Assembly: GCA_023412755.1 (NCBI GenBank)
Contig: JAEZCB010000038.1
Coordinates: forward strand, 1-22,637
Reading direction: 5' to 3'
Length of the DNA: 22,637 nucleotides
DNA from: Bacteroidota bacterium
GTDB taxonomy: Bacteria > Bacteroidota > Bacteroidia > Flavobacteriales_F > PHOS-HE28
A program made the translations under genes and the position numbers. Below are positions 1-8,190 of this stretch, in pieces (the first letter of the stretch is position 1; every line of letters begins with the position of its first letter). The notes below the pieces were generated by a model. The model was given only the letters and a program-made list of their open reading frames with translations. It did no database searches and had not been told where the DNA came from.

Positions 1-183
1 CTCAGCAGGGACAGTAACGTTAAGTCCATCTTCAGGGGGTTTTGGGGGATGTTCAATAGGGGCGGGGCCAAACGGTCCAGGCACCAATTCATGGACGCCT
101 TTGGACCTTGGCCCGGTTTTCGAATATTCGGCTTTCGTAAGATCGTAGCGAGACCCAACCGTTTGGCCGTTGGGGTCGTAATG
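1..183 (-). CDS. Possible partial protein of unknown function, runs off the left edge
   Basis: The minus strand is open for 61 codons from just after a TAA at 184-186 to the window edge. The translation begins HYDPNGQTVGSRYDL and later has a proline-rich stretch (PFGPAP, then PPKPPEDG). It reads more like protein than the opposite strand does. No ATG lies in the open stretch; only internal TTG (85-87) or GTG (82-84) codons could start it, so it may be a decayed gene, a gene with an unusual start, or chance. Third-position GC is roughly half, visibly lower than in the neighbouring genes, which hints at a different origin or weak selection. I do not recognise the family. Confidence 0.28.
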
Positions 184-218
184 TTAATGCATGTGAAGAG
201 GGGAAGGCAATATGTAAA

Positions 219-282
219 AAGTTTTCAACAACAGGCAACCCTTAACTTTCAGGTGACTTTAACAGTTCGCTGTTGAAAACTT
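219..282. repeat. 12-bp inverted repeat with 40-nt spacer
   Basis: The sequence AAGTTTTCAACA at 219-230 is repeated exactly in inverted orientation (TGTTGAAAACTT) at 271-282. It lies in an AT-rich stretch between the possible minus-strand partial gene and the terminator of the large T9SS gene. It could be a binding site pair or a long hairpin. There is no T-tract on either side that would make it a convincing terminator. The rest of 184-375 holds no recognisable gene. Confidence 0.45.
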
Positions 283-375
283 CATCGTTTCTTCATCTGG
301 ATCTTTATGACCAAAAGAGGGATCTTGACTCTACAACGCCCTCCGAGGTTTCTCATACTGGTCTATGATAGGTAA

Positions 376-419
376 ATAACAGGCAGAGCCACCCGGATCC
401 GGGCGGCTCTGCCTGTTAT
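376..419 (-). terminator. Strong hairpin terminator after the large T9SS gene
   Basis: A perfect 15-bp stem (376-390 pairs with 405-419, arms ATAACAGGCAGAGCC and its complement) encloses a second palindrome, CCCGGATCCGGG at 392-403. It begins 12 nt beyond the stop codon of the minus-strand gene that ends at 432. The nucleotides after the hairpin in the direction of transcription read ATTTACC, so the T-tract is short. The stem is strong enough that termination or 3'-end protection of the long transcript is the natural reading. It may act in both directions. Confidence 0.7.
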
Positions 420-431
420 ATGTAAGTATGA

Positions 432-3400
432 TCAGTGCTGGATCACCAGGCGCTCCGAATACATCCGTTCTCCAGCGGTGATGCTCACCACATACATGCC
501 TGCGGCCAATGCCCCATCCAGATCGAGCACGGTGCTCAACATTCCATCCTGGCAGGGAAGGGTCCTCGCCACTACCCGCTTGCCATAGAGGTCATGGATA
601 TCCACTACCACCGACCGGACAGGTGTTCCATCGGCATTGGTCCCGAGATGGTCCAACCGCAACTGGAGCAGGTCGCCCCGGTTGGGGTTCGGCCATATGG
701 TGAACTGGACATCTTCACCACCTTCCGAAGCGATCGCCATGGAATTCACATTGCCTTGCTGGCCAGGGAGGGAAATGTTCAGCGTACACATATCACCCCA
801 GGGGCACCATTCCCCATTCACCATGGCCCGCACATACACACGGTATTGGGATCCGGGTGACATTGGCTCCAGCGGTGCTCCCCACCACAGCTGTGCGAAG
901 TAGCTGTTGGTCGTGCGGGTCACATCGAAGTTCTCCGATGGTTGACTAAAGCGGAACTGGTATTGCGTGGCACCAGCGACCGGTATGGCGTGAACGTAGG
1001 AGTTCGGTGCCCATTCGCGGTACTGGCCGCAGCTCAGGTACTGGCTGTACGGTATGTCCATGAGCTTGGTGGGCGGGCATGTGGCCGCCACCGGGTCGAT
1101 CATGAAACGGCATGCGGGCCCCCACTCCAACGGCTGTCCATTGATGATGCCACGGATGCGCACGTTCATCATCACCCCTTCGGGTATGTGGTACGCGGCC
1201 GCCCAATGGTTCAGGCGCAAATGGGCCGCGCGCGCGGGGCCTACGCCGTAGCCATGGCTGGTGGCGTGGCTGCGGAACCAGCGGAAGCTGTAGCTGCCAT
1301 TGGGGTCGAAGAACCAGAACTCATAGCCGCTGTCGCTGTCCTGCTGGCTGTTGGGTGCACCCGGGATCCACTCCGCGTCCACCAACGGATTCAAGCTCGC
1401 CACGATGAACTCGTTGCTCTTCCACCACAGCTTGTCGCAGCTGGTGAAGATCAGGCGGTCGGTGCCCAGGGGAACACAGAAGCTTTGCTCATTGGCCATG
1501 GCGCTCATGCTGCCATTGAAGCCATCGTTGAAGTTGTGCAGGTTGTCTATGATGCGCGATCCATGTGGGCCCGCTGTGCGCAGCATGTAACCGCCATTGC
1601 TCCCATTGATCATGCCATCGCCAGCACTGTCGTACACGCGCAACTCATAGCAACCGATGGGCAGGCAGCAGTTGCTGGTGATCACCGAATGGTTGATGCC
1701 CATATACGGACCACCGCTGCAGATGGTGATATCGGTGGCCTGCTCACGGATCTCCCAGGTGGTCTGGTATCCGTCCGCATCGGTGCGTACCTCCAGGGTC
1801 ACATCCTCGGAGCATGGCACACCCACACAGGTGCAGTTCGCATCAATGGTCCCGAGCACGAAGCCCTGGCCGGGGTCACATGCCCAGCCGATCTCGCCGT
1901 ACACGGTTGGGCATTCATCCACATCACCACAGATGCCATCGCCATCGGCATCGTTGAGCGGATCATTGGGGCAGTCATCATCGCTGTTGGCCACATGGCC
2001 TGCGGGCTGCGCGCATGCCATGATCATGGACAGGGCATCACCAAGGCCATCACCATCCGTATCAGCATACCAGGCCGTGGCGGTATTCACCTGTATGCCC
2101 ACTTCCGCGGATGCGCTGCAACCGTTGCCGTCGGTGAAGGAATAGGTGCAAAGCTGGCTGCCTACCGCCGGGTCGAAGGTGGAGCCGCTGATACCGGTAC
2201 CGCTCCATGTACCACCGACCGGTGTCCCATTGAGGGTGATGGGCGCCTCCACGTTACACGCCACCGGGTAAGTGCCGGTTTCCACCGCAGGCAATTCATT
2301 CACAGTGAATGTGGCCGGCATGCGAATGGTGGCGCAAGGTGCCTTTACGCATGTGGCGTAGAAGGTGGTGCTTCCGGATACGCTGGGATCCACGAGGGAA
2401 GCCGCTACTGGATCGAAGAGTGTTCCACTGGCCACCATGGTACCACCTGTGGGCGCGTTGAACCATTGCACCTGGGTAGGCAGCATGTAATCTATCTCGA
2501 TCGTGGCGCTGGCGATCGTGGCATCAGGGTTCGTCCAGAATTGATCCGAGGTCTGGCGCGTGCGCAAATTGATGGTACCGCCTGATGCGGGGAAATTGGC
2601 GAGCACGATCACCGGGTCGGGACTAATCGTTCCCGGACCAGTCTGGGTGGTCAGTTGTGTTTCCGCCAGGGTGTAAGAACCACTCAAAGCCACGCGTATG
2701 TTCTGCCGTTGTGCGCTGCCAATGAAGTTCGAATTGGCCACCACATCGTATAACATCAAACGTGCCTGGGTCACCACCGCGCCAGGAGGCAATGCGGGTA
2801 CCGTTACGGTGGCGCGTGTGGTCAACGTGGTTCCTTCGCTGATGAAGTTGCCGCCAGGGAAGGCGGTCATTGTCTCCTCTGGAAGACTACCGCAGATGGC
2901 CCCCAGGCCTTCCCCGGGGGTCACAGTGCTGTTCCGGCAGATGGCATGGCTGGTGGTCTGCGGAGGCGCAGGCAGGGGGAGTGCATCCGCCACCTCAAGG
3001 GTAACGGTGCCGGACTTGCAGCTTCCTTCGCCGTTATCGGACCAATAGGTGTACGTACCTGCCATGGCCCCATTCATGTTCTGGAGAATGGGATCTTCCA
3101 GGCCACTGGAGAACCCATTGGGCCCGGACCAGTAATGGTGTGATCCCGTGCTTGTGGCATCCAGCATCAATTCAGCGCCCGAACACACAGGCGAATTGCT
3201 GGTGATGCTCACTACCGGTGGTGTGCCGGTGCATGCGGTTATATCCACAAGGTAGTCTTCGGCCTGCCCATAATCATAGGTGCCGCACGGCAGGGAGGGA
3301 TAGACCGCGGTGCTCGCCCAGTCCTTTACAAGGCGCATACGGGAGATGCCTCCAGTGGCCGTGGTAGGAATGGTGATCATTGTGGAAGCCGTGGCCACGC

Positions 3401-5549
3401 ACACCGTGTTGGTTATGCTGCCCACCGGTATGCCCGGAAGATCGAAGAGCCCATCGTTATCGAAGTCGAAGAATGCCGTGATGTAATTGGTGTAATTGCC
3501 CCCGGTATGGCCACTCACAGTGAGCGCGTACGTACCACCTGCCTCTACCTGGGCGGGAGCCACCGTGCCGGTGAAATCCTGGAACGCCGGGCTACCATTC
3601 ACCGTGCTGCTGCTGCTGTTGTTGATCCCAGCGAATTGCACCAGGCATATCGGCTCCACATCCGCCGTGAAGGTGGGCGCACAGATGTTCGCGCTGGCGC
3701 ATACAGTGAACGTGCCCGGGGCACCCTGATCACCGTTTGTGAACACGCGCAGATAGTATTCCGTACCCATGTTGAAAGTAGTGAAGGGCATGGTTGTCGC
3801 GTTCTCGGAGCACGCCAGTTCCGCGCTGTTGCAAGTGGAATGCACGGCCATGCCATACGATCCGATGGTACCAGGCTGCAAATGGAACGTGATCGGCGAT
3901 GCACTGCTGCCGGTATTTAACTTGTACCAGACATCGTGTATGGTGCCACTGCCAGAGCAGGAAGGTGGGAGGCCAGCCAGCCCAGCATCGAAGGTGGTGC
4001 CGGATATGCCACTGCCTGGGCAGCTTCCAACAGGCGTTATCGCCAGTGTGACCGCATTGGAACATGCATCGTTCGCCGGTGGGCAAAGCTGATCCTTGGT
4101 GAATGGCCCCAGGTTATTGTCGCACAACACATCGTTCTCATGGATCAGCCAGATGTTTATGGTGGATGTGATCGGAAGATCGCCGAGATCATAGTAGTCC
4201 TCCGTCAATCCGGTCAGATCGATCGGTGTTCCACCATCGATACTGTACCGGATACCTGCGCTGGCGGGATAGGAGTTGGTGATGGCATTCCAACCGAGAT
4301 CGTAGAGATCCACAGCTACATTGAAGGTTCCTGCGCCGCAATCCGTGGACAGTACCACATCGCCCATGGGTTCAGCGCATCCGCCCACTTCCACGCACTT
4401 CACCTCCCATTGCCAGCCATTGGGTACGCCGCCATCGGCACAACTCATGCTGCCATTGCTCTGGATGGTGAAGGACAATTCGCTGCCACTGGACTGGATG
4501 TTGCCCAAAGAACTCAGGTCGGGCATGATCGGCATGGGCAGATGGCTGCTGTTCGGTGGCCCATTCCAAAAGGTGATGCCATCGCCCGCTGCTATGGGGC
4601 TTGGAGTAAGGAACTTGATGTTCACCAGACCACCGTTGGCGTTCACATAATGGAATGTCCGCGGATCGTTGTTGCCATAACAATGATCCAGTGTAATGAT
4701 CTGTCCGCAGTCCAATGTGTATGGGCAGGTGGAATAGGCGCTGCCCGAGACGGAACCGCACAACCCTCCAGAGAATTGGTTGGTAAGAGTGTAAGCCACA
4801 GCCTGCACGGTGGAGAAAGGTCCGATGTTCACAATGCCGGGTGCTGCCACCGGCACCGGTGTCTGGGCCACACCATCCACCGAATACGCCAGTTGTCCAC
4901 CGGAACCGATCGAAGTGACGTTCGCACTGATCGTATAGGTATTCCCGGCGCAATTCTCGTTCAATGAAAAGGTTGCAGATGGACAAACGAGCGCCTGTTG
5001 CTGAACGCTCACATCATCGAACCAATAGTCGCGGGTGTTGAAGCCCAATGTCCGTTCCGCTTCCAGCTGGATATAGATGGTCTGCCCGGCAGGTGGCGTG
5101 AAGTTGACCGTGTAGGAGCTGCATGAAGTGTTGTTAACCCCATGGTTGGTGGTGGTCCATGGCCCCGTAGGAGAAGTGCTCCAGCGCGAATGCATGTGGG
5201 CGAAGTTGGAGGAACTGCTCCTTCGGAAGGTGAAGGTCAAGGTGGTGGGCATTCCATTTGAAATACCCACGGACGGAGATGTGATGGTCCAGGTACCGGT
5301 AAGGAACATACTGTGCCGCATGGAGGCCGCGCCATTACAGGGGGATGAGGTGCTCCGGCCACCATCGCTCACCGTCCATCCGGCGTTGCCGTTGCCGGCA
5401 TTGTTCCAGTTCTCGCTGTAACTGATCTGTGCATGCGATACGTGCATGCAAAGTGTTACCGCCATCAGCATCAACAGCTTGGGAATGCGCTGCAGCCAAC
5501 GGGGAACATCACATCGCGATGATATGGCCTTGGTGTAAGTTTCTATCAT
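432..5549 (-). CDS. Giant mosaic secreted protein with T9SS type A sorting domain
   Basis: A 1705-residue exported protein. The ATG at 5549 is preferred over an in-frame GTG at 5570. The N-terminus is a signal peptide with a long basic region and a hydrophobic core ending near AQ at about residue 41. Recognisable modules in order: a carbohydrate-binding or MAM-like jelly-roll region (about 42-190); an NDACSNA...DVWYK module (about 490-625); a GEVED domain with FFDFDNDG and GQAEDYLVD (about 685-770); an Ig/PKD-like module starting SPVCSGAEL (about 773-852); calcium-binding thrombospondin type 3-like repeats with DTDGDG and DADGDG (about 1157-1215); two related fibronectin-like modules (about 1364-1487 and 1496-1593); and a C-terminal type A sorting domain with WPNPNRG (about 1612-1705). 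The tail should direct export by T9SS and anchoring to, or release from, the cell surface. I see no catalytic domain, so an adhesin or matrix role is inferred. It stands alone, with its own terminator and a long upstream gap. Confidence 0.9.
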   Translation of the reverse strand: MIETYTKAISSRCDVPRWLQRIPKLLMLMAVTLCMHVSHAQISYSENWNNAGNGNAGWTVSDGGRSTSSPCNGAASMRHSMFLTGTWTITSPSVGISNGMPTTLTFTFRRSSSSNFAHMHSRWSTSPTGPWTTTNHGVNNTSCSSYTVNFTPPAGQTIYIQLEAERTLGFNTRDYWFDDVSVQQQALVCPSATFSLNENCAGNTYTISANVTSIGSGGQLAYSVDGVAQTPVPVAAPGIVNIGPFSTVQAVAYTLTNQFSGGLCGSVSGSAYSTCPYTLDCGQIITLDHCYGNNDPRTFHYVNANGGLVNIKFLTPSPIAAGDGITFWNGPPNSSHLPMPIMPDLSSLGNIQSSGSELSFTIQSNGSMSCADGGVPNGWQWEVKCVEVGGCAEPMGDVVLSTDCGAGTFNVAVDLYDLGWNAITNSYPASAGIRYSIDGGTPIDLTGLTEDYYDLGDLPITSTINIWLIHENDVLCDNNLGPFTKDQLCPPANDACSNAVTLAITPVGSCPGSGISGTTFDAGLAGLPPSCSGSGTIHDVWYKLNTGSSASPITFHLQPGTIGSYGMAVHSTCNSAELACSENATTMPFTTFNMGTEYYLRVFTNGDQGAPGTFTVCASANICAPTFTADVEPICLVQFAGINNSSSSTVNGSPAFQDFTGTVAPAQVEAGGTYALTVSGHTGGNYTNYITAFFDFDNDGLFDLPGIPVGSITNTVCVATASTMITIPTTATGGISRMRLVKDWASTAVYPSLPCGTYDYGQAEDYLVDITACTGTPPVVSITSNSPVCSGAELMLDATSTGSHHYWSGPNGFSSGLEDPILQNMNGAMAGTYTYWSDNGEGSCKSGTVTLEVADALPLPAPPQTTSHAICRNSTVTPGEGLGAICGSLPEETMTAFPGGNFISEGTTLTTRATVTVPALPPGAVVTQARLMLYDVVANSNFIGSAQRQNIRVALSGSYTLAETQLTTQTGPGTISPDPVIVLANFPASGGTINLRTRQTSDQFWTNPDATIASATIEIDYMLPTQVQWFNAPTGGTMVASGTLFDPVAASLVDPSVSGSTTFYATCVKAPCATIRMPATFTVNELPAVETGTYPVACNVEAPITLNGTPVGGTWSGTGISGSTFDPAVGSQLCTYSFTDGNGCSASAEVGIQVNTATAWYADTDGDGLGDALSMIMACAQPAGHVANSDDDCPNDPLNDADGDGICGDVDECPTVYGEIGWACDPGQGFVLGTIDANCTCVGVPCSEDVTLEVRTDADGYQTTWEIREQATDITICSGGPYMGINHSVITSNCCLPIGCYELRVYDSAGDGMINGSNGGYMLRTAGPHGSRIIDNLHNFNDGFNGSMSAMANEQSFCVPLGTDRLIFTSCDKLWWKSNEFIVASLNPLVDAEWIPGAPNSQQDSDSGYEFWFFDPNGSYSFRWFRSHATSHGYGVGPARAAHLRLNHWAAAYHIPEGVMMNVRIRGIINGQPLEWGPACRFMIDPVAATCPPTKLMDIPYSQYLSCGQYREWAPNSYVHAIPVAGATQYQFRFSQPSENFDVTRTTNSYFAQLWWGAPLEPMSPGSQYRVYVRAMVNGEWCPWGDMCTLNISLPGQQGNVNSMAIASEGGEDVQFTIWPNPNRGDLLQLRLDHLGTNADGTPVRSVVVDIHDLYGKRVVARTLPCQDGMLSTVLDLDGALAAGMYVVSITAGERMYSERLVIQH

Positions 5550-6126
5550 GGCACCGGGGGATTTATCCACCTGTTTTCGTCGGGGACGCTACGGTTCACA
5601 AGGATCCTCTATGGATACACCGGAAAGCAGCGTGGGATCGAACGATCAGGAGGGAATGTTTGGATTTGGACCGGAAATCTAGGTCGATCGGTTTCGATGT
5701 GTCAATATTTTTTTTCGATGAATAAGGAAAGAATACCGATAAACGATTAGAAACCTTCGTCAAAGGAGTTCGGAGGAGGGCGTGCTCCCCGCCTTGGAAT
5801 GGGGCTTTACGACCGTAACCCATTCCTATTTAGTGTAATAGCCATGATCACATCTTACCTGATGTTTGGAAGGGCGATCGTTCGCCGGCGGCATCACGAG
5901 ACCAAAGCTGGCCTCCGGTCCACCCTCAGCGCTTCTCCCTGGGATCACTCAGCCAGCATCGCATTTGCCTTGGAAAGGCGCACGTGCACGCCAGTGGAAT
6001 TGAACCCCCAGGGTACACCACGGGGCCGATCGATCCCCATTCCGCTTTTTTTGGTCCCATTGTAGGCATTTCGTTGTGATGAACGCACCGTTCCTGTTAC
6101 ATTTCCACCCCGTACACCCCGATCAG
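5550..6126. other. 577-nt divergent intergenic region without a supported gene
   Basis: This region separates the minus-strand T9SS gene from the plus-strand universal stress protein, so it should hold both promoters. I find no perfect TAnnTTTG element on either strand. The nearest matches, one base off, are AATGTTTG near 5657 and GATGTTTG near 5861. An AT-rich patch at 5700-5760 includes a T8 run at 5708-5715. A small hairpin GGCGA-TCGT-TCGCC lies at 5873-5886. A weak G4/C4 hairpin (6022-6038) followed by a T7 run (6046-6052) could be a plus-strand terminator of an unseen short RNA. Short open frames here lack protein-like character. Confidence 0.5.
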
Positions 6127-6927
6127 ATGCCGATACAGACCATAGTGGTCCCCTACGACTTCTCAGACTGCGCCATGAACGCACTGAAGGTGGCGGCCAA
6201 GATCGCCAGCCTCAGCGATGCGGTGATCTATGTGGTGCACCTCTATGAGCAGGTGGAGAACACACCCGAGGCCATAAGGAAGCGGGAGGAGATGAACGCG
6301 CGTCTCGACGAGGTGCCGGATCTGCCATTCCTGCAAGGCCTCAAACTGCGCAAATTCCTGTTGCGCCAGCTCACCCTCACCGAACTCTTCAAGAACGAAC
6401 GCATCGCCAAGGTGGACCTGATCGTGATGGGGTCGCATGGCGCGAAAGGGTTCCGCCGGGGCATCGTGGGCAGCAATACGCAACGCATCGTGCGGCTCGC
6501 CCCAATGCCGGTGCTCGTAGTGAAGCATCATACGGAGGATTTCAATGTGCGCGATGTGGTGTACGCCTCCAACTTCTCGCGCCAGGATGTCGAGAAGTTC
6601 GATGCCTTCAGGCCATTCTTCGAACTGTTCTCACCAAGTATCCATCTGGTGAAGATCAATACACCAAAGGATTTCGAGCGCAGCCAGGACACCAACAAAG
6701 GCATTGATGCTTTCCTGCGCACACATGAGTTGCACAAGTTCACTGCTACCATATACAACGATCTGTCGGTGGAAGAGGGCATACTCAACTTCGCCCGCGA
6801 TATCGATGCGGACCTTATCGCCATGGCCACGCATGGCCGCACGGGTTTCTTCCATGTGGTTAACGGCAGCCTTACGGAAGATGTGGTGAACCACACCGAT
6901 CATCCGGTACTTAGTGTGAAGCTCTAG
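6127..6927 (+). CDS. Tandem-domain universal stress protein (UspA family)
   Basis: A 266-residue cytoplasmic protein made of two UspA domains. The start at ATG 6127 puts the family's usual opening, IVVPYDFSD, at the N-terminus. Upstream in-frame GTG/ATG codons at 6076/6079 would add about 16 unlikely residues. The first domain carries the complete ATP-binding signature G-x2-G-x9-GS (GSHGAKGFRRGIVGS). The second has ATHGRTGFFHVVNGS, with the first glycine replaced by alanine. Tandem Usp proteins of this size are typical of Bacteroidota and are associated with survival under stress or starvation; the actual target is unknown. It is the first gene of a plus-strand run and is separated from the next by 82 nt. 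Confidence 0.9.
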   Translation: MPIQTIVVPYDFSDCAMNALKVAAKIASLSDAVIYVVHLYEQVENTPEAIRKREEMNARLDEVPDLPFLQGLKLRKFLLRQLTLTELFKNERIAKVDLIVMGSHGAKGFRRGIVGSNTQRIVRLAPMPVLVVKHHTEDFNVRDVVYASNFSRQDVEKFDAFRPFFELFSPSIHLVKINTPKDFERSQDTNKGIDAFLRTHELHKFTATIYNDLSVEEGILNFARDIDADLIAMATHGRTGFFHVVNGSLTEDVVNHTDHPVLSVKL

Positions 6928-6981
6928 TGACGGCGGCCATCAACAACGATCGCTCTTGCGAACGGACACGAGCGCTCTTCA

Positions 6982-6989
6982 TATATTTA
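6982..6989 (+). promoter_or_regulatory. Weak candidate -7 element for the DUF1883 gene
   Basis: TATATTTA differs from the Bacteroidota TAnnTTTG element by the last base. A TTG at 6956-6958 could serve as the upstream element, though the 23-nt spacing is long. Use of this site would give a leader of about 14 nt before the ATG at 7010. The local AT-richness supports a promoter but the match is imperfect. Confidence 0.3.
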
Positions 6990-7009
6990 CCCAAACTGTC
7001 AAAGACCAA

Positions 7010-7411
7010 ATGAAGTTCCTTCACCAGACCATAGAGGCACAGCGGCGGGAGATCATCGAGGTGGAGATCGATAAGCCTACGAAGGTCAAGTTCATGACCG
7101 GGCGGGAATTCAAAGCGTACAAGTTGGGCAAGACCCATACTTATTATGGTGGCCTTTTCGAGGAATCGCCCATCCGTTTTGTGGTGCCCTTTGATGGCAA
7201 ATGGACAGTGGTAGTGGAGAAAGGCACCTACAGCGAGCCGTTGGATGTGAGGGCCAGCTGCAGGCTCACCTCACCCAATCCACACGTTACATCCAGCATC
7301 GCTTCCGATGCTCCACCTCATGTACGTGAAGCCACACTGAACGGCAAAGATCTTGGTGATATGGACAGCTTGACCACCGAATTGAGTTTAGCCGCCCGGA
7401 GCGAAGGCTGA
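7010..7411 (+). CDS. DUF1883 domain protein
   Basis: A 133-residue protein. The start at ATG 7010 gives the family-like opening MKFLHQTIEAQRREIIEVEI; an upstream in-frame codon at 6956 would add 18 residues lying in the AT-rich promoter area. Residues 1 to about 80 follow the DUF1883 pattern: an initial MKFLH, a VEVxxDKPxxVKFM segment, a YKLGK...YYGG turn and a final SPIRFVVPFDGKWTVVVE strand pair. The family is usually a small beta-rich stand-alone protein of unknown function, sometimes attached to TIR or other domains. Here a polar, low-complexity tail of about 50 residues follows. The next gene starts 45 nt downstream on the same strand, so the two are probably co-transcribed. Confidence 0.75.
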   Translation: MKFLHQTIEAQRREIIEVEIDKPTKVKFMTGREFKAYKLGKTHTYYGGLFEESPIRFVVPFDGKWTVVVEKGTYSEPLDVRASCRLTSPNPHVTSSIASDAPPHVREATLNGKDLGDMDSLTTELSLAARSEG

Positions 7412-7456
7412 TCGCGCACAATTCTCCTCCTGCCGGCGTTGATGAACTAGAAGGCC

Positions 7457-8152
7457 ATGGCGACATCAACAGATAAAGAGCGATTGGAGAGCCTGCTCCG
7501 GGGGCAGCAGGCGCTGATGGACCAGGTGCATCAGTGGCTGGAAGAGGAACAGAAGCATGATGATGTGCTCAATGCCGTGATCCTGAGTTCACGCAGAGAG
7601 AAGATCGTGCCCCTCCACGGCTTGGATCCGCAGCGGATCTTTTCCATGGAAGCCATAAGGAGATCATGTGTGAAGTACGGCCTGCGTTTCTTGGATGCTG
7701 GTCTTTTCAAGGGCACCATTCCACCGCAGGCATTGCACCACGTGCGTATGCTGGAACGGAATGCCGGAGTGCCGCTCACGAGTTTCAAGATCATGGCACC
7801 CGCCAGCCGATTCCGTCTTTGCGACAGTGAAGTGGATCCGCTTCTATTCATTCCCGTTGGTGAAGACCGGTACTACCTGGTGCATAAGTGGGGCAGGGAT
7901 CTTTCTCCATGGCGCATGGTGATGAGCTGGCCTACACGCACCCCGCTCAACCTGGGCATCACAGTGGTCCTCTTCGCGGCACTGATCTCCATGCTCATGC
8001 CGGGTGGCGTGCTTGCCGCCCTGGGTATGCCCAGATCCATCTTCATGATCTGGTGCACCATGGTGAGCATGAGCTTCACGGTGTTCGGCTGGTTCGCCTT
8101 CTTCGGGCAGTTCGGAGTACATTGCTGGAATAGCAAGTACTTCAACGATTAG
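7457..8152 (+). CDS. Unrecognised membrane protein with two C-terminal helices
   Basis: A 231-residue protein whose family I do not recognise. Residues 1-50 are charged and probably helical (many E, Q, K, R; EEEQKHDDV). Residues 50-160 look like a soluble alpha/beta domain, with segments MEAIRRSCVKYGLRFLDAG and PLLFIPVGEDRYYLVHKWG. Two transmembrane helices follow, about 166-190 and 193-216, and the end is short and polar (HCWNSKYFND). The N-terminal domain is therefore probably cytoplasmic, with a hairpin membrane anchor at the C-terminus. It follows the DUF1883 gene by 45 nt. No catalytic motif is evident. Confidence 0.75.
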   Translation: MATSTDKERLESLLRGQQALMDQVHQWLEEEQKHDDVLNAVILSSRREKIVPLHGLDPQRIFSMEAIRRSCVKYGLRFLDAGLFKGTIPPQALHHVRMLERNAGVPLTSFKIMAPASRFRLCDSEVDPLLFIPVGEDRYYLVHKWGRDLSPWRMVMSWPTRTPLNLGITVVLFAALISMLMPGGVLAALGMPRSIFMIWCTMVSMSFTVFGWFAFFGQFGVHCWNSKYFND

Positions 8153-8166
8153 CATCCATGGATGGT

Positions 8167-8182
8167 CCAGGCACCGCCCTGG
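8167..8182. terminator. Weak convergent hairpin
   Basis: CCAGG at 8167-8171 pairs with CCTGG at 8178-8182 around a 6-nt loop. It lies in the 38-nt gap between two converging genes, where a bidirectional terminator would be expected. The stem is short and lacks a T-tract, so the call rests mainly on position. Confidence 0.22.
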
Positions 8183-8190
8183 CCGGAAGT

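Noticed and set aside
221..229. DnaA-box-like TTTTCAACA in the inverted repeat
   Set aside because: It differs from the TTATCCACA consensus at two positions, and no cluster of boxes or dnaA/dnaN genes is present.
942..2585. A 547-codon plus-strand open frame opposite the giant T9SS gene
   Set aside because: It is antisense to a gene with clear domains, its translation is a repetitive mix of A, H, G, I and V with no domain-like segments, and such shadows are common in high-GC coding DNA.
3936..4967. A 343-codon plus-strand open frame opposite the giant T9SS gene
   Set aside because: Same reason: it mirrors the NDACSNA and upstream modules and has no recognisable protein features.
5985..6030. 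tRNA or tmRNA T-arm-like sequence on the minus strand (GGGTTCAATTCC)
   Set aside because: The T-stem does not pair fully, there is no matching acceptor stem or CCA end, and no anticodon arm can be drawn.
5799..6065. An 88-codon plus-strand open frame in the intergenic region
   Set aside because: Its composition is not protein-like, it matches no family I know, and it runs through the weak hairpin and T-run.
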